Positions 28,028 through 35,717 of a stretch of DNA of 64,000 nucleotides are shown here, piece by piece; positions within the stretch are counted from its first letter, which is position 1; each line of letters begins with the position of its first letter. The stretch is taken from assembly GCA_036494465.1 (NCBI GenBank), contig DASXOJ010000250.1:12283-76282 (forward strand), read 5' to 3'. Source of the stretch: CAJCJE01 sp036494465 (GTDB taxonomy: Bacteria > Actinomycetota > Actinomycetes > Mycobacteriales > Pseudonocardiaceae). The notes below the pieces were generated by a model, which did no database searches, was not told the origin of the DNA, and was given only the letters and a program-made list of their open reading frames with translations. A program made the position numbers and the translations under genes.

Positions 28028-28813
28028 TCAGGGCTTGTTCTCGTCGTTGAGGATTTTGCGCAGCGTGCGCAGGCTGCTGGCCAGCAACCGGGACACGTGC
28101 ATCTGTGAGATGCCGACGCGCTCGGCGATTTGCGTCTGGGTGAGGTTGCCGAAGAACCGCATGACCACAATGGACGCTTCGCGCTCGGGAAGCTGGGCCA
28201 GCGCGGGGTAGAGCGCTTCGCGATCCTCCACCAGGCTCAGGTCGCCGTCGACGGTGCCAAGCTGGTTGGCGGCCTTGCTCGGCCCGTCGTCACCAGGCTG
28301 CTCGTCCAGTGAGTCGCTGTGGTAGGCGAGACCGGCTTGCAGGCCCTCGTACACCTCGTCGATGGGCAGGTCCAGTTCGGCCGCGAGCTCACTGGGTTTG
28401 GCCGAGCGGCCCAGTTCCTGGCTCAGGCGGGCGGCCGCGGTGCTCAGCGCGGCGTGCAGTTCCTTGAGCCTGCGCGGTACCCGTACCGACCAGGTGGCGT
28501 CGCGGAAGTAACGGCGGATCTCACCGGTGATGGTGGGTACCGCGAAGGACAGGAAGTCGTTGCCCCGCGCGGGATCGAACCGGTCGACGGCGTTGATCAG
28601 GCCGACCGTGGCGACCTGTTTGAGGTCCTCTTCGGGCTGGCCCCGGTTGCGGAACTTGCGCGCGATGTGTTCGGCGACCGGCAGATACTCGGTGACCAGC
28701 CGGTCACGCAGCCGGGTGCGTTCGTCCGGACCGGTGGCGGGGTCGGCGAGCTGGGCGAACAGCGGAGTCAACTCCGCGTATTCGCTGCTGGAGCCGTTCT
28801 CGGTCGCTGTCAC
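28028..28813 (-). CDS. RNA polymerase sigma factor, SigB/SigF family
   Basis: 261 residues. Region 2 (RKFRNRGQPEEDLKQVATVGL, FDPARGNDFLSFAVPTITGEI), region 3 (WSVRVPRRLKELHAAL), and region 4 with HTH (LTQTQIAERVGISQMHVSRLL). Typical general-stress/sporulation sigma factor controlled by an anti-sigma kinase. GTG start at 28813. Nearby genes at 29-31.5 kb encode the partner-switching proteins. A GTTT-N14-GGGTGA motif at 28929-28952 upstream may allow autoregulation. Confidence 0.88.
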   Translation of the reverse strand: MTATENGSSSEYAELTPLFAQLADPATGPDERTRLRDRLVTEYLPVAEHIARKFRNRGQPEEDLKQVATVGLINAVDRFDPARGNDFLSFAVPTITGEIRRYFRDATWSVRVPRRLKELHAALSTAAARLSQELGRSAKPSELAAELDLPIDEVYEGLQAGLAYHSDSLDEQPGDDGPSKAANQLGTVDGDLSLVEDREALYPALAQLPEREASIVVMRFFGNLTQTQIAERVGISQMHVSRLLASSLRTLRKILNDENKP

Positions 28814-28928
28814 GGGGTGATACCGCCCACCATCGGAGTCTGCCGCGTCACCACACGGTCGAAAACGCCGAGGACGCCCACAAAGCCGGAAACATGCTTG
28901 CGCGCGGCTGTGTGCTCAACCGCGTCGC

Positions 28929-28952
28929 TCACCCTACGACCGCGCCGAAAAC
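28929..28952 (-). promoter_or_regulatory. Candidate sigma-B/F-type promoter for the sigma gene
   Basis: On the minus strand GTTT (28952-28949), 14 nt, then GGGTGA (28934-28929), about 115 nt upstream of the sigma start. It resembles the GTTT-N14-16-GGGTAt consensus of the SigB/SigF group. Confidence 0.4.
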
Positions 28953-28979
28953 GGGGCAAGCTGCCCTCCTCAACCGTGC

Positions 28980-29945
28980 TCAACCGATTCGGAACCGTAC
29001 TTCGACCGTGGTGGCACCCGGCCGCGTGTGCAGCCGCACCAGGTCGGCCAGATCGTGCACGATCATCAGGCCACGACCGCGCACCTGGCCCGGTAACGCG
29101 GGGTGTCGCCCGGCGAGCGGGTCGGTGAGGTCGCCGGCATCGGTGACCTGGCCGACGAGTTCCCTGCCTTCGGTGAACATCCGCACCACGGCGTGCCCGC
29201 CTGCGTGCTCGATGCTGTTGGTGACCAGTTCGGTCAGCACCAGTGACCAGTCCAGCCGGGTGTCCTCGTCGAGCCCGGCTGCGGTGGCGATGTCGTCCGC
29301 GCCGGTGCGCAACAGGCGCAGTTCCTGGGCGCCCACGGTGAACCGGGTCGCGTCCGGCGGCGCGGACAGCGGCTGGTTGTAGTCGGTCAGCACGGCGTCC
29401 GGGCAGTAGCTGGCGCTGTGCTGGCTGCGGCCACCGTCCAGCACGACCGGGTGGGTGCGCACCGCGTCGATCAGCGCGCGCGAGTCCAGGGTCTGGAGGT
29501 CGTACGGGCACAGCACGGACACGGCGCGGCCGGCGAACGCGCGGTTGACCAGGGCCTCGTGCTGGGCGCAGGCCGCGTACTCCGCGGGGGAGCGCTCCGG
29601 CCAGACCGGCTGGCCGATGATCCGCACCCACTGGTCCGGGTAGTCGTCGGCGAACGCGCGCAGCACGCCGCCGAGGATCCGGGTGGGGTTGCGGCCCGCT
29701 TCGGACATGTCGACCAGCCTGACCAGCTCGGCGTCGCGCCCCAGTCGTTCGGCCAGCAGCTCCACCTTGTCGCCGGGCACGGCGATCAGCACGGCGTCGC
29801 CCCTGCTCAGCCCGTCCGCGACGAAATCCAGCGTGCCGCGCAGGTACTCCTGGGTGCTGCGGTAGAACAGGGCAGGGTGTTCAAAGGCGGCAGTCGGGCC
29901 CCGCCACGGCTCCGCGGATGTCGCCGCGGCGTGGGTGATGCTCAT
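28980..29945 (-). CDS. MEDS-domain protein with HATPase anti-sigma-type module
   Basis: 321 residues. Residues ~15-185 are a MEDS (DcmR-type sensory) domain: HPALFYRSTQEYLRGTLDFV, WVRIIGQPVWPERSP, LCPYDLQTLD. Residues ~205-320 are an RsbW/SpoIIAB-like ATPase: DWSLVLTELVTNSIEHAGG (N box), VTDAGDLTDP (G1), GRGLMIVHDLAD. The combination senses a small molecule or redox signal and modulates an anti-anti-sigma or sigma partner. It is 166 bp upstream of the sigma gene on the same strand. Confidence 0.8.
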   Translation of the reverse strand: MSITHAAATSAEPWRGPTAAFEHPALFYRSTQEYLRGTLDFVADGLSRGDAVLIAVPGDKVELLAERLGRDAELVRLVDMSEAGRNPTRILGGVLRAFADDYPDQWVRIIGQPVWPERSPAEYAACAQHEALVNRAFAGRAVSVLCPYDLQTLDSRALIDAVRTHPVVLDGGRSQHSASYCPDAVLTDYNQPLSAPPDATRFTVGAQELRLLRTGADDIATAAGLDEDTRLDWSLVLTELVTNSIEHAGGHAVVRMFTEGRELVGQVTDAGDLTDPLAGRHPALPGQVRGRGLMIVHDLADLVRLHTRPGATTVEVRFRIG

Positions 29946-29972
29946 GTTCGGCTCCTTAGCGCAGCCCGGCCG

Positions 29973-30416
29973 TCAGGCCGGTGGCACTGCGCCGTCCTCC
30001 TGGATCTGCACGGTCCACATCAGCAGCTGCACGACGACGCTGGCCAGTTCGACGTGCTGACCCGTGTCGCAGACCAGCGCGAGCTGTTCCATCGCGTCCT
30101 GCTCCGAACCATTGACCAGCGACAACACCATCCGGATCGCGCTGCGCAGGGTCGGTTCGAGCTCGTCGATGCCGACCTCGGTCCCGTCGACGTCGGTGAG
30201 CCGTAACTCGACGAGCGGGTCGATGGCCGGGTCGGGGAACAGCCGTCTTATCAGGCCCGCGCCTGCCGTGGCCAGCTTCAATGCCGCGGCGCGCAGCGCG
30301 GGTTCGCCGAGTGCCGCGAGGTCGGCGAGCGCGTCCATGGTGCCGTCCGAGTCGCCGACGCGGATGGCGGCCAGCGCACATCCGATCGCGTCCTCGAACT
30401 CCTGTTGGTCGTTCAT
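29973..30416 (-). CDS. Hypothetical helical protein of the sigma regulatory locus
   Basis: 147 residues from ATG 30416. All-helical, leucine/alanine-rich and acidic, no cysteines, no membrane segment. No family recognised. The 27-nt gap to the MEDS gene and shared strand suggest cotranscription. A GGTTT-N16-GGGAA motif upstream could place it under the sigma factor. Confidence 0.55.
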   Translation of the reverse strand: MNDQQEFEDAIGCALAAIRVGDSDGTMDALADLAALGEPALRAAALKLATAGAGLIRRLFPDPAIDPLVELRLTDVDGTEVGIDELEPTLRSAIRMVLSLVNGSEQDAMEQLALVCDTGQHVELASVVVQLLMWTVQIQEDGAVPPA

Positions 30417-30482
30417 GGGTGGTGGCCTGCTCCCTCGCGGCGAGTCGGTATGCCCAAGAGTGGGTTTCTCGGTAGGGCCAAC

Positions 30483-30509
30483 GTTCCCCGTATTCGGGCC
30501 GACCAAACC
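30483..30509 (-). promoter_or_regulatory. Candidate sigma-B/F-type promoter (minus)
   Basis: GGTTT, 16 nt, GGGAAC on the minus strand, 67 nt upstream of the ATG at 30416. Similar to but weaker than the SigF-group consensus; offered on pattern only. Confidence 0.3.
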
Positions 30510-30539
30510 CGGACTGGTGATTCTGGCCTCGACGGGTAG

Positions 30540-30565
30540 GGTTTTGACCGGATCAAGCTGGGCAC
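30540..30565 (+). promoter_or_regulatory. Candidate sigma-B/F-type promoter (plus)
   Basis: GGTTT (30540-30544), 15 nt, GGGCAC (30560-30565), 62 nt upstream of the anti-sigma kinase start. It would give feedback control of the rsbW-rsbV-like pair. Confidence 0.3.
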
Positions 30566-30626
30566 CCTAGGCGCGAGCAGGCCGGCTGCCGCGCCGGCAC
30601 GGGTGAGGGAATATCGAGGTGAACCT

Positions 30627-31043
30627 GTGTCCCAACCGCTGACGGGGCAAGCTGAGCACAAGCAGGGCGACCTGGTCGACGTCGAACTTCGCCTGGTCGC
30701 TGACCTTGGCCAGCTGTTCGTGGTGCGTGCCCTGGCGGCCACCATCGCCATCCGCCAGGACTTCGCCCTGGACGCCGTTGAGGACGTCAAACTCGCGGTC
30801 GACGAGATCTGCTCGACGCTGGTGCCCAGGGCGGCGGCTGGCGAGCAGCTGAGCTGCCGATTCACCGCCTCGGAGGGCCGCATCAGCGTGTTGGCCTCGG
30901 TGGTGTCGGACAGCGCCGCTCCGGTGGACCAGGAGACGTTCGGCTGGCGGGTGCTGACTACCCTGACCGACGAGGCGCGCTCGTCGGTGACCCCGCTCGG
31001 CGACCAGGGATTCCAGGTCGCCATCGAGGTCAGCCAGTCCTAG
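30627..31043 (+). CDS. Anti-sigma regulatory factor (RsbW-like ATPase)
   Basis: 138 residues. A short GHKL ATPase of the RsbW/SpoIIAB type: VEDVKLAVDEICSTLVPRA forms the N-box helix; the fold ends GWRVLTTLTDEA. Such proteins bind a SigB/SigF factor and phosphorylate a STAS antagonist. GTG 30627 follows GAGGTG at 6 nt; the frame is open to 30603. It is 17 nt upstream of the STAS gene, which is its likely substrate. Confidence 0.8.
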   Translation: MSQPLTGQAEHKQGDLVDVELRLVADLGQLFVVRALAATIAIRQDFALDAVEDVKLAVDEICSTLVPRAAAGEQLSCRFTASEGRISVLASVVSDSAAPVDQETFGWRVLTTLTDEARSSVTPLGDQGFQVAIEVSQS

Positions 31044-31060
31044 CCGCTAAGGTTGCATCG

Positions 31061-31513
31061 ATGAGTTCAGTCAAAACCGCTCAGGAGGCACCAGTGGGCG
31101 AAGGTCACCGGCAGTCCGGTGAACCGGACCAGCAGGCGACGCCCGTGCAGGCCGCCGCGGATGGCGTTGCCATCGCGGTGGAACCGGTAGGGGAGCGGTG
31201 GTTGGTGTTGCATGTCACCGGTGAGGTGGACATGCTCACCGCGCCGGTGCTCGCCGAGCAGATCGAGTACCAGGTGGGTGCGGACGGCGTGGCCAGCGAC
31301 CGCGCGCTCGTGTTCGACCTGACCGGCGTCGGGTTCCTCGGCTCGGCGGGGCTCGCCGTGCTCGCCGAGGCGTCCAAGCGCGCCGCCGATCAGTCGCTGC
31401 CGAAGGTTCGTGTCGTCGCGGGTTCGCGTTCGGTGTTGCGACCGATCGAAGTGACCGGTTTGGACAGTGTCCTGGACATTCACCCGGACCTGGCCAGCGC
31501 AACCTCGGACTGA
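31061..31513 (+). CDS. STAS-domain anti-anti-sigma factor (RsbV-like)
   Basis: 150 residues. A disordered N-terminal ~35 residues, then a STAS fold: VLHVTGEVDMLTAPVL, VFDLTGVGFLGSAGLAVL. The conserved phosphorylatable Ser is Ser95 in FLGSAGL. When unphosphorylated it should bind the RsbW-like kinase and free the sigma factor. ATG 31061; internal starts would shorten the tail. Confidence 0.85.
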   Translation: MSSVKTAQEAPVGEGHRQSGEPDQQATPVQAAADGVAIAVEPVGERWLVLHVTGEVDMLTAPVLAEQIEYQVGADGVASDRALVFDLTGVGFLGSAGLAVLAEASKRAADQSLPKVRVVAGSRSVLRPIEVTGLDSVLDIHPDLASATSD

Positions 31514-31576
31514 CGCGTTTGCCTCTCGCCGTGCCCGGGTAACAAGCACCTCGGGGTGAGCGGCGAGAGGTGGTTC

Positions 31577-31789
31577 GTGGTGGCAGTTACTCGGGTCGAG
31601 ATCGGCGCGGACATGGCGTTGCGCTGTGTCGGCTGCGATCGGTGGGACCTGCGGGAAGCGCTGTTGGTGGACGAGCGCGGTTTCGTGCTGTTGCGCGGTA
31701 CCGCGTGCCTGAACTGCCGGCGGCACCGCGCCGAGGGCTATGACGAACGGGACGAGTTCTTCGCGCCGCCCAGCTACTCGTTCGGCTGA
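31577..31789 (+). CDS. Small zinc-ribbon-like hypothetical protein
   Basis: 70 residues from GTG 31577 (GTG 31580 equally possible; GAGAGG lies upstream). Two CxxC pairs, CVGC and CLNC, spaced ~27 residues apart suggest a zinc ribbon. No family recognised. It sits between the STAS gene and the convergent LigD-like gene. Confidence 0.5.
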   Translation: MVAVTRVEIGADMALRCVGCDRWDLREALLVDERGFVLLRGTACLNCRRHRAEGYDERDEFFAPPSYSFG

Positions 31790-31792
31790 TCG

Positions 31793-33178
31793 CTACGGCA
31801 GCCGGGCGGCGTGCTCGGCCATGTCCGCGAGCAGATCGCCGTGTTCTTCGACGCGCGCAACGACCTCGTCGGGCAGGAACATCAGGTCCGACACGCGGTC
31901 GCAGTCGCGCACTTCGGCCCAGGTGACCGGAGTGGATACCGTCGGCGCTTCGCGGGCGCGCAGTGAATACGGTGCGATCGTGGTTTTCGCCGGATTGTTC
32001 TGGCTCCAGTCGATGAACACCTTGCCCTTGCGCTGCGCCTTGGCCATCACCGCGAGGATCTGCCCGGGATGCTCGCGGGCGAGCCGTTCGGCGAGCGCCT
32101 TGGCGTAGGCCGAGGTCCGGTCGGCGGAGCTGACCCGGACCGGCACGTAGAGCTGCATTCCCTTGGCGCCGCTGGTTTTCGGGTACCCGACCAGGCCGTC
32201 CTCGTCGAGCACGGCCTTGATCAGTTCGGCCACCCGGCAGCATTCGACCAGGGTCGCGGGCGCGCCAGGGTCGAGGTCGAACACCATCAGGTCCGGCGGG
32301 TGCTTGGCACCCCGCCCACCGACCCTCCACTGTGGAACGTGCAGTTCGATGGCGGCCAGGTTCGCCGCCCAGATCAACGTGGGCAGGTCGTCGATCATCG
32401 GATAGTCGGCGGTGTCCGTGCCCTTGCTGCTGTTCGGCGTCTCCAGCCGCATCGTGCGCACCCAGTCCGGCGCGTGCCGGGACACGTCCTTCTCGAAGAA
32501 CGACGCGGCATCCACGCCGTCCGGGTAGCGCTTGAACGTGGTCGGCCGGTCGGCGAGGTGCGGGAGCAGGACCGGGGCGATCTGCCGGTAGTAGTCGATC
32601 ACTTCGGCCTTGCTGAACCCGTCAGTCGGGTAGAGCACCTTCTCCATGTTGGTCAGGCGCAACTGCCGCTCGCCGACCCGGACGGTGATCTTCGTCTGCG
32701 TCGCAGGTGGGTCGTCGGACCCCTTTTTCCTGCGGACGAGCCAGTTGCGCTCGTCCTCGTCGTGCGCGCGGAAGAACACGTAACCGCCCTCGACCCGGTC
32801 GCCGTGCAGGATCACCTCGACCTCGTCGTCGGTCCACTTGATCGTCTCGTACCGGCCGCGATCCCAGATGACCATCTCGCCGGCGCCGTACTCGCCGTGC
32901 GGGATGCGGCCCTCGAACGCGGCGTACTCCAACGGGTGATCCTCGGTGTGCACGGCGAGCCGGACCTGACCCGGTTCGATCAGCAGCCCCTTGGGCACCG
33001 CCCACGACACCAGCACGCCGTCCCGTTCCAACCGCACGTCGTAGTGCAGTCGCCGGGCGTGGTGCTCCTGCACGACGAACAGGTCGTTGTCGCCTGCCGA
33101 CAGCGGACCGTCCGCAGGCACCGGCTCGGGCGTCTTGGCTGCGTCACGTTTACGGCGGTACTCCCGCAGGTTCGCCAC
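31793..33178 (-). CDS. LigD-type protein with phosphoesterase and primase-polymerase domains
   Basis: 461 residues. Residues ~25-165 form the 3'-phosphoesterase domain: FVVQEHHARRLHYDVRLE, FEGRIPHGEYGAGEM, WDRGRYE. Residues ~175-450 form the archaeo-eukaryotic primase-like polymerase: KVLYPTDGFSKAEVIDYY, catalytic FDLDPG, KTSGAKGMQLYVPV. No ATP-dependent ligase domain is present, so it is a PE-Pol arrangement, the reverse of the Pol-PE-Lig order in mycobacterial LigD. It would process and fill ends in Ku-dependent end joining; no ku gene lies in the window. Confidence 0.85.
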   Translation of the reverse strand: MANLREYRRKRDAAKTPEPVPADGPLSAGDNDLFVVQEHHARRLHYDVRLERDGVLVSWAVPKGLLIEPGQVRLAVHTEDHPLEYAAFEGRIPHGEYGAGEMVIWDRGRYETIKWTDDEVEVILHGDRVEGGYVFFRAHDEDERNWLVRRKKGSDDPPATQTKITVRVGERQLRLTNMEKVLYPTDGFSKAEVIDYYRQIAPVLLPHLADRPTTFKRYPDGVDAASFFEKDVSRHAPDWVRTMRLETPNSSKGTDTADYPMIDDLPTLIWAANLAAIELHVPQWRVGGRGAKHPPDLMVFDLDPGAPATLVECCRVAELIKAVLDEDGLVGYPKTSGAKGMQLYVPVRVSSADRTSAYAKALAERLAREHPGQILAVMAKAQRKGKVFIDWSQNNPAKTTIAPYSLRAREAPTVSTPVTWAEVRDCDRVSDLMFLPDEVVARVEEHGDLLADMAEHAARLP

Positions 33179-33196
33179 GCTGTCGAGGGTAGGCGC

Positions 33197-33580
33197 TCAG
33201 CCCACGTCGCGACTGTTGGCGCGCAGCTTGTGCGGGTCGATGTCGGCCTTCTCCAGGCCGAAGCTGATGATCCGACCTGGGGTGATCCGGATCAGTTCGC
33301 CCTCAACCGCGCCGGTGCCGCGAATCTCCAGGCAGCGCACCCGCCAGGGGTCCACCGACACGATGTCGTCCACCACGAACGCGGCATGCCCGTTCGCCGC
33401 CACGTTGCGATACTTCCTGCTCTTGGTCATGTTGAAGCCGCCGATGTCGATCGTGCCGAGTTCCGCGTTGTAGCTGAACCCGACCGGGCTGACCTGGAGC
33501 GTGCCGTCCGGTGCCTGGGTGGCGAGCCGGCCGATCCGCTGCTCGGCGAGGTAGTCCAGTTCGTCCTGGGTGAATGACAT
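33197..33580 (-). CDS. PPOX-class F420/FMN-dependent split-barrel protein
   Basis: 127 residues, whole length one split beta-barrel: MSFTQDELDYLAEQRIGRLAT, LQVSPVGFSYN, TKSRKYRNVAANGHAAFVVDD, CLEIRGTGAVEG. Matches the short Rv-type PPOX F420-dependent enzymes of actinobacteria. Substrate unknown. It lies 18 bp upstream of the LigD-like gene on the same strand, possibly cotranscribed. Confidence 0.75.
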   Translation of the reverse strand: MSFTQDELDYLAEQRIGRLATQAPDGTLQVSPVGFSYNAELGTIDIGGFNMTKSRKYRNVAANGHAAFVVDDIVSVDPWRVRCLEIRGTGAVEGELIRITPGRIISFGLEKADIDPHKLRANSRDVG

Positions 33581-33665
33581 GGACCGATTATGAAACCTGC
33601 ACCATTGTCGAGGTCAATCCCGCGGCTACCATCGTCGTTACATATTGCGACGAGGAGGGGGAAAC

Positions 33666-34427
33666 GTGGCAGTCGCCGACATTGCCGGTCAAACGGTCCA
33701 TTACGAGGTGACCGGGGACGGCGCACCCGTGGTGTTGTTGCACGGCGCGCTCGGCGGTGGGGACGCCTGGTTCCGGCAGATCCCGGCGCTGGCCGAGGCG
33801 GGTTTCCAGGTGTGGGCGCCGGACCGCAGCGGTCACGGCCGCTCACCGGACGTGGCAGGCCCGTTCAGCTACGACGCCATGGCCGAGCAGACCGCAGCCT
33901 TCCTGGACACGGTCGTCGACCGGCGCGCGCACCTGGTCGGCTGGAGCGACGGCGCCGTGGTCGGCGCGCTGGTCGCCCGGCACCGCCCGGAACTCGTCGA
34001 CCGGCTCGTGCTGATCGGCCAGTACTTCGACCCGTCCGGCGAGATCGAGGACGGTCTGGTCGACCAGTTGGCGGCGATGCGCGACAACCCGCCGGAGTTC
34101 TTCCGCGACGCGTACGCGGCCACCTCGCCGGACGGCGGCGATCACTTCGCGGTCGTCTACGGCAAGACCATCGACATGGTGTCGAACTGGACCGGGCTGC
34201 CGCTGGCCGAACTGGCCAAGATCGGCGCGCCCACCCTGGTGCTGCAAGGCGACCAGGACGAGGTGCGACTGGAACACAGCGCCGCGGTCGCCACCGCCGT
34301 CCCGGAGGCGCGACTGGCCGTGCTGCCCGGCACGCACGCGCTGCCGCTGGAAAGCCCGCACCTGGTCAACCCGCTGCTGATCGACTTCCTGCGCGGCGGC
34401 CCGGCCACCTTCGGCCTGCCCGGCTGA
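33666..34427 (+). CDS. Alpha/beta hydrolase
   Basis: 253 residues. Oxyanion HGALGG, nucleophile elbow GWSDG (Ser), acid in QGDQDEV, and late His in PGTHALP form a complete triad. GTG 33666 is preceded by GAGGAGGGGG. It could be an esterase, lactonase or haloperoxidase-like enzyme; substrate unreadable. The 3' end is 3 bp from the convergent YbaB-like gene. Confidence 0.82.
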   Translation: MAVADIAGQTVHYEVTGDGAPVVLLHGALGGGDAWFRQIPALAEAGFQVWAPDRSGHGRSPDVAGPFSYDAMAEQTAAFLDTVVDRRAHLVGWSDGAVVGALVARHRPELVDRLVLIGQYFDPSGEIEDGLVDQLAAMRDNPPEFFRDAYAATSPDGGDHFAVVYGKTIDMVSNWTGLPLAELAKIGAPTLVLQGDQDEVRLEHSAAVATAVPEARLAVLPGTHALPLESPHLVNPLLIDFLRGGPATFGLPG

Positions 34428-34430
34428 GCG

Positions 34431-34937
34431 TCACCGCTCGCCGCCGCGCAGCCAGGTCTCGGGGGCGTCGTCGGAGTCCTGCCGGGGGCGGCCCGGGTCT
34501 TGCGGTGCCGGTTCGTCCGGAATCCCGGGCAGCATGTCGGCCAGCGAGGGCGCGCCCGGCACCAGATCCGACACGTCCGGCAGGTCCTCGGTCAACGGCC
34601 GCATCAGATCCGCTGCCTGGCGGCGCACCTGCGCGGTACCGCGCACCACGAGCTCGGTGATGGTGCGCGCGAGTTCTTCCGGGGTGGTGTCGTCGAACGC
34701 GGTCCGCCCCAGTCGCAGCTCGGTGAGCGTGCCCGCGCTGTCGATCCGTACCCGGACAGTGCCATTCGGTGACGACAGTTCTGCCGACAACGCGGCAGCC
34801 GCCTGCTGCGCTTCGCGCAATTGTTCGGTGCGCTTGTCGAAATCGCCGAGCAGTTCGCCGACTTTCGCGCGTAACGCCGCGCTGCGCGCGTCCAGACGCG
34901 CCTTTCTGTCCGAAGAATCCGGTGCGGGTCCGGTCAT
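34431..34937 (-). CDS. YbaB/EbfC-like protein of a type VII-associated toxin locus
   Basis: 168 residues. An N-terminal coiled-coil helix (KARLDARSAALRAKVGELLGDF) then a YbaB-like beta sheet (GTVRVRIDSAGTLTELRLG) and helix, and a disordered Pro/Asp-rich tail. YbaB-fold proteins commonly flank ESX-type effector genes in actinobacteria; their role is unsettled (nucleoid binding or chaperone-like). It is divergent from the ESX-like gene with ~70 bp between. Confidence 0.6.
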   Translation of the reverse strand: MTGPAPDSSDRKARLDARSAALRAKVGELLGDFDKRTEQLREAQQAAAALSAELSSPNGTVRVRIDSAGTLTELRLGRTAFDDTTPEELARTITELVVRGTAQVRRQAADLMRPLTEDLPDVSDLVPGAPSLADMLPGIPDEPAPQDPGRPRQDSDDAPETWLRGGER

Positions 34938-35009
34938 TGCTCAATCGTACGTGCGCGAAGGACAGTATTCTCTCGATTGACGGACCGAGCGGCGGACCTG
35001 GGGGTTCGA

Positions 35010-35717
35010 GTGGCAGTCGACGACTTACCCGGACCGGTGGTCAATTTGTTGAACGTGCTGGGCGTTCCGTGGCCCTACGTCAACGAGGACACCGTCACCC
35101 AGTTCGCCGGCCTGGCTCGGGAATTCGGCCAAGCCGTGCAGACCACGCACGCCGACGCGACCCAGGCCATTTCCGGTATCGCACAGGCGCACCAGGGCGC
35201 GTCGACCGAAAAGATGAATTCCGGTTGGGCCAACATGTCCAGTGCCCACGTGGACGAACTGGTCACCGCGTGCGGCGTCCTCGCCGACGCGCTGGACGTC
35301 GGCGCCGCCTACATCGTCGCGCAGAAGCTCGAAGCGCTGGTCACGTTGATCAGCATGGCCATCGCGTTCATCGCCGACCAGGCCGCGTCCGTGGCCACGC
35401 TGGGGTTGGCAGAAGCCGCGGTGCCGTTGATCATCGAAGGTGCGGAACGGCTGGTGAAATCCCTGGTCATGGACCTGCAACAGGAGATCATCGGGAAGGT
35501 CGTCGAAGCGGCGGCCAAACCGCTGTTCGCGAAGGTCGAGGCGGCCATGGCCGGTCTGGACTGGTCCAAGAGCGGCGGGACGAGCGGCGCGAGCACCGGT
35601 TTCTCCCTGGATGCGGACACGGTCCGCACGCACACCGCGGCGCTGCGCACGCACGCGGCGACCATGCGCCAGCACGGCGCGAATTTCCAGCAGGGCGTGC
35701 AGGGACTGAGCTTCTGA
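35010..35717 (+). CDS. ESX/WXG100-like helical protein preceding the RHS toxin
   Basis: 235 residues from GTG 35010 with GGGGG 4-8 nt upstream; a TTG at 34977 is the alternative. Long helical hairpin with VNLLNVLGVPWPYVNEDTV, then GWANMSSAHVDELVTACG, resembling the LXG/WXG-like domains that pair with type VII effectors. The stop TGA shares its last base with the ATG of the toxin gene, so the two are coupled. Confidence 0.6.
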   Translation: MAVDDLPGPVVNLLNVLGVPWPYVNEDTVTQFAGLAREFGQAVQTTHADATQAISGIAQAHQGASTEKMNSGWANMSSAHVDELVTACGVLADALDVGAAYIVAQKLEALVTLISMAIAFIADQAASVATLGLAEAAVPLIIEGAERLVKSLVMDLQQEIIGKVVEAAAKPLFAKVEAAMAGLDWSKSGGTSGASTGFSLDADTVRTHTAALRTHAATMRQHGANFQQGVQGLSF

